Of a stretch of 64,000 bases of DNA, positions 1 through 8,036 are shown piece after piece. The stretch is from CAVTJL01 sp963735065 (GTDB taxonomy: Bacteria; Pseudomonadota; Alphaproteobacteria; Geminicoccales; Geminicoccaceae), in assembly GCA_963735065.1 (NCBI GenBank), contig CAVTJL010000004.1, forward strand, positions 1,426,001-1,490,000, given 5' to 3'. The notes below the pieces were generated by a model that was not told the origin of the DNA, ran no database searches, and was given only the letters and a program-made list of their open reading frames with translations. The position numbers and the translations under genes are program-made. Position 1 is the first letter of the stretch; every line of letters begins with the position of its first letter.

Positions 1-273
1 CTCGCCAAGAAGGGCATGATCGTCGCGGGCTACGATCTCTTTCCGCAGACGCTGGGCTACATCAAGTCGGGCGACATGACCTTCACGACCGACCAGCAGC
101 CCTATCTCCAGGGCTTCATCCCGACGCTGCAGTTTTATTTGTACAAGCTCTCCGGGGGCGCCGTGGCGCCGGCCGACACCAACACGAGCCTCGCCTACGT
201 CACCAAGGACAATGTCGACCTCTATCTCGGCAAGAGCCGCTTCGAGGGCAGCACCAGCGCCGAGCCGGCCTAG
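1..273 (+). CDS. Sugar ABC transporter periplasmic binding protein, C-terminal end (partial)
   Basis: Only the last 90 codons are present; the reading frame is open from base 1 and stops with TAG at 271-273. The peptide (GYDLFPQTLGYIKSGDMTFT, then a DQQPYLQGF segment) matches the C-terminal lobe of periplasmic binding proteins of the ribose/RbsB type 1 fold, in which the DQ-P-QG segment lies near the hinge and ligand pocket. It is followed by a permease and an ATPase of the same importer class, so it is the ligand receptor of that system. The sugar cannot be told from this fragment. Confidence 0.85.
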   Translation, partial: LAKKGMIVAGYDLFPQTLGYIKSGDMTFTTDQQPYLQGFIPTLQFYLYKLSGGAVAPADTNTSLAYVTKDNVDLYLGKSRFEGSTSAEPA

Positions 274-395
274 GCCTCTCGGGCCCAGGCCTCTTCTCTC
301 GCGGCTCCCGCCCGTCCCCGCTCGGGCGGGAGCCGGTCACCCGATCCGCTCCGAGAGCACCCCCAACGGCTGAGCCCGGGCCCAGGGAGCCGCGC

Positions 396-1472
396 ATGGC
401 ACAGACGACCCGACCCAGCAACGCGGCGACGCGCAAGGTCGGCCTGAGCGAGCCCACGAGCCTGCTCGAGAGCACGCTGATGATGCTCTCGCGCCATCGC
501 GAGGCCAGCATCGCGGTCGTGGCGATCCTGCTCGTCATCTATTTCCAGTGGGGCAGCAGCGGCGTCTTCCTGTCGTCGCAGGAGCTGAGCGTCGTGCTCC
601 GCGACAGCGGCCGCTTCGGCATGATCGCGGTGGGCGAGGTCCTGCTGATGATCACGGGCGAGATCGACATCTCGGTGGGCTCCACCTTCTCGCTCGCCCC
701 CTATGTGATGGTTCTCTTGTGCATCACCTGGGGCGTGCCGCTGGCGCTGGCCGCGGTCGCCGCCGTGGCGCTGGGCGTCCTCATCGGCGTCTTCAACGGC
801 CTCGTCACCGTGAAGCTCAAGGTGCCCTCGCTCATCACGACGATCGGCTCGCTCTTCCTGCTCCAGGGTGTGGTCGTCTCGCTCTACAACAGCCAGCCGA
901 TCATCGCCCCGGTCGAGCAGCCCTTCAACGCGATCTTCGGCCAGAGCCTCTACAGCCCCGACGACAGCCTCTGGTCGCTGCACGGCCTCACCGCGTTCAC
1001 GCCCTTCATCTGGACGGTCGTCGCGGTGGCGGCGGTGGCGCTCGTCCTCGGCCGCACGACCTTCGGCCTGCACACGGTGGCCACCGGCAGCAACATCGTG
1101 GGCGCGCGCGAGATCGGCGTCCGCACCGACCGCATCAAGGTCTACAACTTCATGATCGTGGGGGCGCTGTCGGCCGCCGCCGGTGTCATCAACACGGTCC
1201 AGTTCGCCTCGGCCGACCCGCTCGCCGGCGGCCCCAACCTGACCCTGCAGGCGATCGCGGCAGCCGTGATCGGCGGCACCTCGCTGATGGGCGGCTCCGG
1301 CACGGCCTGGGGCGCCCTGATCGGCGCCTTCGTCGTGTCGACGCTGAACAACGGCCTCGTGATGCTGGGCGCCCAGGCCACCGTGTCCGACATCTATCTG
1401 GGTGCCGCCATCATCCTGGCCATGGTGCTGAACGTGCAGGTGGACAGGATCCGAGCCCGGAGACGGATATGA
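396..1472 (+). CDS. Sugar ABC transporter permease (RbsC/FrcC type)
   Basis: A 358-residue inner-membrane protein with about eight to ten hydrophobic segments and the branched-chain/ribose permease signatures (GEIDISVGS near residue 87, a GxxNG loop, and AAAVIGGTSLMGGSGT near 288). These are characteristic of RbsC, XylH and FrcC, which form the homodimeric channel for sugars. The start ATG at 396 follows a GGGAG ribosome site. A roughly 55-residue hydrophilic N-terminus precedes the first membrane span. The stop overlaps the ATPase start in an ATGA, so the two are translationally coupled. Confidence 0.93.
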   Translation: MAQTTRPSNAATRKVGLSEPTSLLESTLMMLSRHREASIAVVAILLVIYFQWGSSGVFLSSQELSVVLRDSGRFGMIAVGEVLLMITGEIDISVGSTFSLAPYVMVLLCITWGVPLALAAVAAVALGVLIGVFNGLVTVKLKVPSLITTIGSLFLLQGVVVSLYNSQPIIAPVEQPFNAIFGQSLYSPDDSLWSLHGLTAFTPFIWTVVAVAAVALVLGRTTFGLHTVATGSNIVGAREIGVRTDRIKVYNFMIVGALSAAAGVINTVQFASADPLAGGPNLTLQAIAAAVIGGTSLMGGSGTAWGALIGAFVVSTLNNGLVMLGAQATVSDIYLGAAIILAMVLNVQVDRIRARRRI

Positions 1473-2299
1473 GCCAGGATGTCCCTCCCCTCGCGGCGGA
1501 CGCGCCGCTCATTCTCGAGATGCAGCACATCAGCAAGAGCTTCGGCGCCGTCACCGCGCTGGTCGACGTCAGCATCCGGCTGCGTCAGGGCGAGGTGCTG
1601 GCGCTGGTCGGCGACAATGGTGCCGGCAAGTCCACCCTGATAAAGATCCTGGCGGGCTTTCATCCGCCGGACAGCGGCACGGTCCTGGTGCAGGGCAAGC
1701 GGGCGCATTTCCACTCGCCGCGCGACGCCCGCGCGCACGGCATCGAGACGGTCTACCAGGACCTGGCGCTGATCAAGGACCTCAGCATCTACCACAACAT
1801 GTTCCTCGGCCGGGAGCATCACCGCCGCGTTCTGGGCCTGAAGCTTCTCGACAACAGGAAGATGCGCGAGCTGGCGCGCGGCTATCTCGACACGCTGGGG
1901 ATCACGATCCCCAGCGTCGACAGCACCGTCGAGCTCCTGTCGGGCGGCCAGCGGCAGTCGGTGGCCGTCGCGCGCTCGATCTATTCCTCGCCCACCATCC
2001 TCGTCCTGGACGAGCCGCTGGCCGCCATGGGCGTGCGCGAGAGCGCGCATGTGCTCGGGCTGATCCAGAACCTGCGCCGCCAGCGCAAGGTCTCGATCAT
2101 CCTGATCGTCCACAACTACAATCAGATCTTCGAGGTCTGCGATCGCATCAACTTTTTGCATTTCGGCGAGATCGTGCTCGACGCCTCGACCGCGGACACG
2201 TCCGAGGAGGAGCTGATCCGCATCGTGAAGTCGGGGCTCGGGGCGAAGGCGATCAATGCGGAGGCCGGCGAGGTGGCGCGGAGCATAGGGGGCGCGTAG
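1469..2299 (+). CDS. Sugar ABC transporter ATP-binding protein, single NBD (FrcA-like)
   Basis: A 276-residue ABC ATPase that energises the adjacent permease. Walker A (GDNGAGKST, residues 48-56), the ABC signature LSGGQ (157-161) and Walker B (ILVLDE, 177-182) are all intact, and the switch His is in a VHN context. It has only one nucleotide-binding domain, unlike the tandem-domain RbsA or XylG, and so resembles FrcA of rhizobial fructose importers. ATG 1469 sits in the ATGA overlap with the permease. The open frame extends upstream, but only as an out-of-frame reading of the permease gene. A terminator follows 5 bases after the stop. Confidence 0.93.
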   Translation: MSQDVPPLAADAPLILEMQHISKSFGAVTALVDVSIRLRQGEVLALVGDNGAGKSTLIKILAGFHPPDSGTVLVQGKRAHFHSPRDARAHGIETVYQDLALIKDLSIYHNMFLGREHHRRVLGLKLLDNRKMRELARGYLDTLGITIPSVDSTVELLSGGQRQSVAVARSIYSSPTILVLDEPLAAMGVRESAHVLGLIQNLRRQRKVSIILIVHNYNQIFEVCDRINFLHFGEIVLDASTADTSEEELIRIVKSGLGAKAINAEAGEVARSIGGA

Positions 2300-2622
2300 C
2301 AGCGCCCGGCACCAGCGCCGGGCTTTTTCTGGTGGCGTCCGACCGCGGTGAATGGGGCCCTCGGCCCGCCCGGGCAGCGTGAGGCCGTGGGTGAAGCCTT
2401 GCGCGGCGCCACGGAACGGCGCATTCTCGCCTTGTGCGCGGTCATACTGATCTACAAGACACTCAAAAGTTAGCCACGCCGCGCCGGGGAGGCCGCGATC
2501 ATCAGCATCCAGCGTGGCGCCGTGAGCCGGTGCCGTGCCCGCGTCGGCCGCCCGATGCAGCCAGCCCTCTCTGCGTCGGATCGTCATCATGCGGTGACGG
2601 CATCGCCTACTGAGGAGCATTC
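2300..2622. other. Intergenic region before the unknown 326-residue gene
   Basis: 323 bases. The first part is the terminator described separately. I see no credible gene in the rest. A GAGGAG ribosome site lies at 2612-2617, 5 bases before the ATG of the next gene. No convincing -35/-10 pair could be read, though the AT-richer stretch near 2440-2475 is the most promoter-like part. Confidence 0.5.
2304..2328 (+). terminator. Rho-independent terminator of the sugar ABC operon
   Basis: GCCCGGC (2304-2310), a 6-base loop and GCCGGGC (2317-2323) form a perfect 7-bp GC stem followed by TTTTT (2324-2328). It lies 4 bases after the ATPase stop, so it closes the operon. Confidence 0.88.
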
Positions 2623-3603
2623 ATGACCAGCAACCGGACCATGAGCGCCGTGCCGCCGGGCTGGGTCGGCGGGTTCGCCCAGTCGAATCCGGCATTCGCC
2701 TATCCCGACCCGAACCTCTCTTCGCTGCCGATGCTGGACAACATGGCCAATATCGACCTGCTCCAGCGCCAGCAGGGGGTCAAGTGGCCGGAGTTCAGCT
2801 GGGAGTCCATTCCGGGAAAGCCGAGCTCCCGATGCTTCCAGATGTTTGCCCCCTACATCTCGCGCATCGGCTACACCGATACAGGGCGTGTCTACTCTAT
2901 TATTTGCCCGCAGCAGGGCGTGTGCTCGCCCTCCTTCGGCTGCATGAACGTCGAGGTGACCGTCACAGGGCAGCGCGGCTGGGTGGACGAGACCAACCGC
3001 GAGCTCGCGGCGGACATGACCGTCATGGGCCAGATCTGGTTCAGCCCGAGCGCGCACCAAAGGCCCATCGTCAAGCTTCTCTGGCAGAAGTTCAACGAGA
3101 TGGGGCAGCCCTTCCCCTCGACAAAGGCCAACGCGATCCAGGTGACCACGCACCTGCACGGCCATCCCAATCAGCCGATCTTTCCGGTTCGCAAAGGCGA
3201 GACCAAGCTTTTCGAGAGCCCTGACTTCGCCAGGCATCCGGAAGCGTGGACTGTAGGAAACGTCGAGGTCGAGATCGGGCCGATAAGAAGAACGGGCCAT
3301 CTCGTCGTCGATGATTTCAACGATCTCGTCATGGAGGCCTTCAACCTCGTTTCCGGCAACATGCTGCTGGCGGGCAATCTACTGTCGTGGAATGTCTGGT
3401 TCAAGGCACCGGCGCTGGTCGACCAGGTCGAGTGGCGGAGCCATGCCGAGAGGTGGCGGAAATCCATCGACACGGGCCATGGCAGCCCCTGCGGCCCGGG
3501 GACGTCGGCCAAGTATTTCGACGGCTCCCCCTTCCATCCCGGCGAGCAGCTGCTGCAGCAGGAGATCGACAAGATCCTCGCCTATCTCTTGAAGCACCTG
3601 TAG
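2623..3603 (+). CDS. Hypothetical protein, unrecognised family, 326 residues
   Basis: Not recognised. The start ATG has a good GAGGAG ribosome site. The protein appears soluble: no signal peptide or membrane span, rich in Trp and Pro, beginning with a PPGWVGGFAQSNPAFAYPDP segment. Four Cys lie in the first half (a CF near residue 76 and a CPQQGVC...GC cluster near 95-108), which might bind a metal or form disulfides. The middle contains HLHGH and the C-terminal third is alternately hydrophobic (residues ~225-265). It stands alone between a terminator and a GC hairpin, so it is probably monocistronic. Codon use matches its neighbours, which supports a real gene. No function is proposed. Confidence 0.75.
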   Translation: MTSNRTMSAVPPGWVGGFAQSNPAFAYPDPNLSSLPMLDNMANIDLLQRQQGVKWPEFSWESIPGKPSSRCFQMFAPYISRIGYTDTGRVYSIICPQQGVCSPSFGCMNVEVTVTGQRGWVDETNRELAADMTVMGQIWFSPSAHQRPIVKLLWQKFNEMGQPFPSTKANAIQVTTHLHGHPNQPIFPVRKGETKLFESPDFARHPEAWTVGNVEVEIGPIRRTGHLVVDDFNDLVMEAFNLVSGNMLLAGNLLSWNVWFKAPALVDQVEWRSHAERWRKSIDTGHGSPCGPGTSAKYFDGSPFHPGEQLLQQEIDKILAYLLKHL

Positions 3604-4093
3604 CCGGCGCGGGGGCCGGGCCGGTCGAGTCGAAAAAGCGCCCGGCCCCCCCACAGGCAGAGACGAGCGGGCCGAGCGTCGCATGAGCTCATGCGGACAG
3701 CATGGTCGGTTCCATCCGCCTTCCTCGGGGCTGGGGCCGCCAGGCAGGCCTGGGCCATATCGTCGGTGTAACGCCGGTCGCTGCCGCGGCAGCCGGCCGG
3801 CGCCGCGGTGTGCAGGGTGCGCCGGCGGCGGGAGCCACAGAGCTCTCTCGGCAGGATCACGAACCTTATCGCACCCCCTCGGCCGTTAGAACGTCCGGGC
3901 TTCGTAGAGCTCGAGCGCGGCCTGTTGTGCCGGACAAGCGCGCCCATGCCGCGCGACACCCCTGCCGCGTCGCGGATTGTGGCGTGTGGGGCTTGTGGAA
4001 ATGCTCGAGACATAGCATTCTCGCCTGTTAAGGGGCGGTATTCGTCGCAAATCCACCCGAAAGTTGTCGCCCCGCACAAGGGAGACCGCTTCC
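3604..4093. other. 490-base intergenic region
   Basis: Apart from the hairpin at its left end I see no supported gene. Open frames on both strands here are low-complexity Arg/Ala/Pro-rich translations without a ribosome site or recognisable domain. The right end carries AAGGGAGA just before the GloVer gene, its ribosome site. The promoter of that gene should lie here but no clear -35/-10 pair stands out. Confidence 0.45.
3611..3650 (+). terminator. Long GC hairpin after the unknown gene, possible terminator
   Basis: GGGGGCCGGGC (3611-3621) and GCCCGGCCCCC (3640-3650) form a perfect 11-bp stem around an 18-base loop, starting 7 bases after the stop. There is no T-run, so intrinsic termination is uncertain; it may protect the 3' end of the transcript or work with Rho. 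Confidence 0.5.
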
Positions 4094-5719
4094 ATGTCGA
4101 GCCTTACCGATCCCCGCCCGACGTCAGTCGCCGGCAAGGCCTGCTGCCGCGGTCACGCCGATCGAGCGGATCTCAAGCTGACCAAGAGCGCCTCGCGGAG
4201 GCGCAAGGGCGTGGCACCGCTGTTGGCCGCCTGCTCGCTCGCGATCGGCGCCCTCGCGCCCGGTCAGGCGCAAGCTGCGACGCTCAAGACGCTCGTCACC
4301 TTCAATCTCGTCAACGGGGCGCTTCCGCAGGGCGGCCTCATCGCCGACAACGCCGGCAATCTCCTCGGCACGACAAGATATGGCGGGGCGACTGGGCTAG
4401 GCACGGTGTTCGCGGTCAGGCCGAGCGCCACCAATCCCTCCGGCTACGACCCAAGCCCTACCACCCTGGTCAGCTTCAGCGGTACCACTGGCATCTTGCC
4501 GTCCGGAACGCTGACCATTGACGACGCTGGCAACCTCTTCGGCACAACGCAATTTGGGGGACTCCTCAACCAAGGCGCGGTCTTCGAGATCAAGAGCGAC
4601 CCCGGCAGACCAACTGGCTATGAGCCAAGCATCACTGTTGTTGCCAACTTTGCCAGCCTCACGACCCTTGCCAACTTCTCAAGTGGCGCTGACTTTCTAC
4701 TCCTAGCCACGTCAGTTATGATTTCGTTGCGTCACAAAATGCTGTTTTCTGACATTGTTGCTTCCTTCAATAATTTTGCGCAAACCGGCACCATTGACAT
4801 TCATAACAATCCTTTATTTAACGGATCAATTCCCGACTCTTGCCCGTTCGGGTGCATCACCGCCTCCGCGGTCGCGATGAGTGCCGCCAGCGCCACCACC
4901 GCCTCGGCGAGCTCCGCCAGCACCTCCGCCAACGGCGACCTGGTCGCCGACGCCGCCGGCAACCTCCTCGGCACGACGTCCGGAGACGGGGCCTACGGGA
5001 ATGGCACGGTGTTCAAGATCGAGAAGGCCGCCGACGGCTACGCCACGAGTCCCACAACGCTCGTCAGCTTCAACGGCACCGACGGCGCGAACCCGGCGGC
5101 CGGCCTGCTGATCGACGACGCGGGCAACCTCCTCGGCACGACGTCCGGCGGCGGGGCGTACGACAAGGGCACGGTGTTCAAGATCGAGAAGACCCCCGAC
5201 GGCTACGCAGGCACCCCCACCGTACTGGTGAGCTTCAACGGGACCGACGGCGCCACGCCGCGGGCCGGTCTGATAGCCGACGATGCCGGCAACCTCTTCG
5301 GCACGACCTACGAGGGCGGGACGTATGGCGCGGGCACGGTGTTCGAGATCAGGAGGATCAACGACATCTACGCCACCGCACCGACCGTCCTGATCAGCTT
5401 CAATCCGACCAACGGCACCGATGGCGCCAACCCACGGGGCAAGCTGCTTGCGGACGCCGATGGCAACCTTTTCGGCACGACGGAGCAAGGCGGCTTGGTG
5501 GTCGCGCCCCTCTGCCAGTCCGGATGCGGCACGGTGTTCGAGGTGACCGGCAGCGCCTCTGCGGCTTTCGCAGGCACACCCGGACAGACGAGCTGCCACG
5601 GCGAGAGCGTCTCGGCGCTGGCCAAGCAGAACCACGGCATCCATCGCGCCGCCGCGGCGCTCGGCTATTCGAGCGTCCGGGAGCTGCAGAACGCCATCGC
5701 GGCCTACTGTGCAGCGTAG
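4094..5719 (+). CDS. Exported GloVer tandem-repeat protein
   Basis: A 541-residue protein with at least six copies of the repeat (L/I)-x-D-x-x-GN-L-(F/L)-GTT-x-x-GG...GTVF-(E/K)-I, the GloVer (Gloeobacter/Verrucomicrobia) repeat, usually found in surface or secreted proteins and probably a beta-propeller-like fold. A signal peptide follows a long basic N-terminus and ends at GQAQA-ATL near residue 63. ATG 4094 is chosen because AAGGGAGA precedes it; an in-frame TTG at 4064 is the alternative. The first two repeats are separated from the last four by a low-GC stretch with no repeat. The C-terminus (about 45 residues with two Cys) is not repeat-like. Role unknown; nothing nearby suggests a partner. 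Confidence 0.85.
   Translation: MSSLTDPRPTSVAGKACCRGHADRADLKLTKSASRRRKGVAPLLAACSLAIGALAPGQAQAATLKTLVTFNLVNGALPQGGLIADNAGNLLGTTRYGGATGLGTVFAVRPSATNPSGYDPSPTTLVSFSGTTGILPSGTLTIDDAGNLFGTTQFGGLLNQGAVFEIKSDPGRPTGYEPSITVVANFASLTTLANFSSGADFLLLATSVMISLRHKMLFSDIVASFNNFAQTGTIDIHNNPLFNGSIPDSCPFGCITASAVAMSAASATTASASSASTSANGDLVADAAGNLLGTTSGDGAYGNGTVFKIEKAADGYATSPTTLVSFNGTDGANPAAGLLIDDAGNLLGTTSGGGAYDKGTVFKIEKTPDGYAGTPTVLVSFNGTDGATPRAGLIADDAGNLFGTTYEGGTYGAGTVFEIRRINDIYATAPTVLISFNPTNGTDGANPRGKLLADADGNLFGTTEQGGLVVAPLCQSGCGTVFEVTGSASAAFAGTPGQTSCHGESVSALAKQNHGIHRAAAALGYSSVRELQNAIAAYCAA
4335..5547 (+). repeat. Six GloVer coding repeats
   Basis: The GNL-GTT core recurs near 4352, 4529, 4955, 5123, 5285 and 5462. 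Spacing is 160-180 bases except across the AT-rich patch, where it is more than 400. Repeats 3 and 4 are the closest pair, sharing long identical DNA runs, which points to recent duplication or conversion. Confidence 0.8.
4630..4860 (+). other. AT-rich patch inside the GloVer gene
   Basis: Base composition falls well below that of the flanking sequence, with runs such as TTCAATAATTTTGCGC and CCTTTATTTAACGGATC. The encoded segment, including HNNPLFNGSIPDSCPFGC, shows no repeat motif, while the frame stays open through it. It may be a degenerated repeat or a foreign insertion. Confidence 0.6.
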
Positions 5720-5929
5720 AAGCGCCGGCCCATCCGCGCTCGAACGCGAGTTGATGGCGGGGTGGCTTGCCTGGCCCGCCGCCCCTCCCCGGGCGCGGGG
5801 GTCGCGTGCAGCGTAGGGGTGGGCGCTGAAGGAACGTTCAGTTGATGGTGATCGGCCGCGCCCCTTTCGCGGCGGGCTCGGTCTTTGCTATGCTGCGCTG
5901 ATCGAAGGTCGGCGAGGACGGGAGCCCTC

Positions 5930-7690
5930 ATGGAGCAGCGGCGTCTCGAGCGTCGGCTCGCGGCGGTGCTGGCGGCCGACATGGTGGGCTACAGCCGGCT
6001 CATGGAGGCGGACGAGACGGGCACGCTCGCTCGCCTGCGCACTCATCGTCTGGAGCTGATCGATCCGGCCATCGCCAAGAAAAAAGGCCGGATCATCAAG
6101 ACCACCGGCGACGGCATGCTGGTGGAGTTCCCGAGCGTCGTCGACGCCGTCGAGTGCGCTGCCGAGGTGCAGCGGCGCATGGCCCGGCGCAACGCCGACG
6201 TCGCCTGCGAGCGGCAGATCAGCTTTCGCATCGGCATCAATCTCGGCGACGTCATCATCGAGGAGGGCGACATCTTCGGCGACGGCGTCAATCTCGCCGC
6301 ACGCCTGCAGACGCTGGCCGAGCCGGGCGGGATCTGCGTGTCGCTGGCGGTGAGGGAGCAGCTGGGCGACCGGCTGGACATCGGCTTCGAGGATCTGGGC
6401 GAGCAGACCGTGAAGAACATCTCGCGGCCGGTGCGCGTCTTCAAGGTGCTGCTCGAGCGGGGGGACGAGGCGGCACCGGCGACAGTGCCCGCGCCCTCCG
6501 CGCGCGCGGAGGCCGAGAAGCCCACGATCGCCGTCCTGCCCTTCGCCAACATGAGCGGCGATCCCGAGCAGGAGTTCTTTGCCGACGGGCTCACCGAGGA
6601 CATCATCACCGAGCTGTCGCGCTTCCGGGATCTTCTCGTGATCTCGCGCAACTCGGCCTTTGTCTATAAGGGCCGGGCGGTGCGCGTGGCCGAGGCGGCG
6701 GCGGCGCTGGGTGTGAGCTATCTCGTCGAGGGCAGCGTGCGCAAGGCGGGGCAGCGGGTGCGGATCACCGTGCAGCTCATCGACGCCTCGACCGACCGCC
6801 ATCTCTGGGCCGAGCGCTACGATCGCGACCTCGAGGACATTTTCGTCATCCAGGACGAGGTGACGGCCGCCATCGTGGCCGTGCTGCCCGGCCGGCTCGA
6901 GGCCGCCCTGCACGAGCGGGCCAAGAAGAAGACGCCCTCAAGCATGGCGGCCTACGAGTGCCTGCTCGCCGGCAAGGTGCTCCATCACCGCTCGACGCCC
7001 GATGACAATGTGCAGGCCCAGCAGCTCCTGGACCGGGCCGTCGAGCTCGATCCGAGCTACGCCCACGCCCATGCGTGGCGGGCCTGCGTGCTGGGTCAGG
7101 CCTATGTGCACGGCTGGTGCGACGATCGCGAGAAGACCTGGGCCCGCGTGCTCGATGCCCTCGCCACGGCCCAGGGGCTGGACGACAACGACAGCGACGT
7201 GCACCGCATCCTGGCGGCCACCAGCCTGATCGGGAACGACCACGACCAGGCCCTCTATCACCAGGAGCGGGGGCTGGCGCTCAATCCGAACAGCGACCTG
7301 CTCGTCGTGCAGCAGGGCGAGCTTTTGACCTGGCTCGGCCGGCCGCTCGAGGGGGTAGAGTTCATAAAAAAGGCGATGCGCCTCAACCCCTACCACCCCG
7401 AGCGCTTCTGGAGCCATCTGGGCCGCGCCTGGTTCGTGGCCGAGCGCTATCCCGAGGCGCTCGAGGCCTTCGGCCACATCACGCGGCCGGATTATACCCA
7501 TCACGCCTTCCGCGCCGCCGCCTTTCACCGGATGGGCGATGCCGCGGCAGCCGCGGGCGAGGTGCGGGAGGTGCTGCGGCTGGAGCCGGGTTTCACGGCG
7601 GAGGCCTATCTCGGGACGCTGCATTACAGGCACGCGGCGGATGCCGAGCGTCACCGCGAGGCGCTGCTGGCGGCGGGATTGCCGCCCTGA
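5930..7690 (+). CDS. Class III adenylate cyclase with TolB-like and TPR domains
   Basis: 586 residues in three parts. Residues 1-180 are a class III cyclase domain with metal-binding Asp17 (AADMVGYS) and Asp61 (KTTGDG), the transition-state pair Asn121/Arg125 (VNLAAR), and Lys57 and Asp114 at the base-selecting positions, which predicts ATP rather than GTP as substrate. Residues ~195-320 (TIAVLPFANMSGDPEQEFF onward) are the TolB-N-like domain that often follows such cyclases. The rest is a TPR array. No membrane span is seen, so it is probably cytosolic, making cAMP in response to a partner bound by the TPRs. ATG 5930 has GGGAG upstream; the frame opens earlier without a better start. Confidence 0.9.
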   Translation: MEQRRLERRLAAVLAADMVGYSRLMEADETGTLARLRTHRLELIDPAIAKKKGRIIKTTGDGMLVEFPSVVDAVECAAEVQRRMARRNADVACERQISFRIGINLGDVIIEEGDIFGDGVNLAARLQTLAEPGGICVSLAVREQLGDRLDIGFEDLGEQTVKNISRPVRVFKVLLERGDEAAPATVPAPSARAEAEKPTIAVLPFANMSGDPEQEFFADGLTEDIITELSRFRDLLVISRNSAFVYKGRAVRVAEAAAALGVSYLVEGSVRKAGQRVRITVQLIDASTDRHLWAERYDRDLEDIFVIQDEVTAAIVAVLPGRLEAALHERAKKKTPSSMAAYECLLAGKVLHHRSTPDDNVQAQQLLDRAVELDPSYAHAHAWRACVLGQAYVHGWCDDREKTWARVLDALATAQGLDDNDSDVHRILAATSLIGNDHDQALYHQERGLALNPNSDLLVVQQGELLTWLGRPLEGVEFIKKAMRLNPYHPERFWSHLGRAWFVAERYPEALEAFGHITRPDYTHHAFRAAAFHRMGDAAAAAGEVREVLRLEPGFTAEAYLGTLHYRHAADAERHREALLAAGLPP

Positions 7691-8036
7691 GTTTTCGTCA
7701 GTTCGGAGCGCCGCGCCGAGGCTGGAGACAGACGCCGCTCGAGAAGGCCAGGAGGTGTCTCGCGGTCCTCGGGCCCGCCGCAAACAACAGGGATCGTGGC
7801 CCTGATAGTCCCCGCGCGCCCGACATAGGCTACAGCATCGTCAGGCTCGGGCCGTCAAAGGGGCGCCGGTCCTCCGCCTCGTCAATGACTGCCGAGCTCG
7901 TGGTCGGCAGGCCATGTGATCTTGCGGCGAGCACACTTTACGAGCGTGCCAATTCGCCGCTATCCTTGGCTCAAGGCCCTTCAAAGGGCCGAGGGGATGG
8001 TAAAATTTGGCGATCGCCAAATAAAAAGAAAGTACA
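7691..8036. other. 346-base intergenic region with palindromes
   Basis: No gene is supported. The left part is GC-rich. Near the right end GGCCCTT-CA-AAGGGCC (about 7975-7990) forms a 7-bp inverted repeat, followed by the 18-bp perfect palindrome listed separately and an A-rich stretch leading into the ureohydrolase gene. Confidence 0.6.
8005..8022. promoter_or_regulatory. Perfect 18-bp palindrome, candidate operator
   Basis: ATTTGGCGATCGCCAAAT reads identically on both strands and ends 14 bases before the ATG at 8037. Its position overlaps the likely promoter or leader of the ureohydrolase gene, as expected for a repressor site. No regulator gene lies nearby to name the binding protein. It could also form an RNA hairpin near the ribosome site. 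Confidence 0.6.

Noticed and set aside
548..1468. Upstream extension of the sugar ABC ATPase frame
   Set aside because: It is an out-of-frame, Arg/Pro-rich reading of the permease gene; ATG 1469 in the ATGA overlap is the real start.
3702..4031. 109-codon frame in the gap before the GloVer gene
   Set aside because: Low-complexity Arg/Ala translation, no ribosome site, no recognisable motif.
4335..5547. CRISPR-like array from regularly spaced repeats
   Set aside because: The repeats are coding, degenerate and 160-180 bases apart; they encode GloVer protein repeats.
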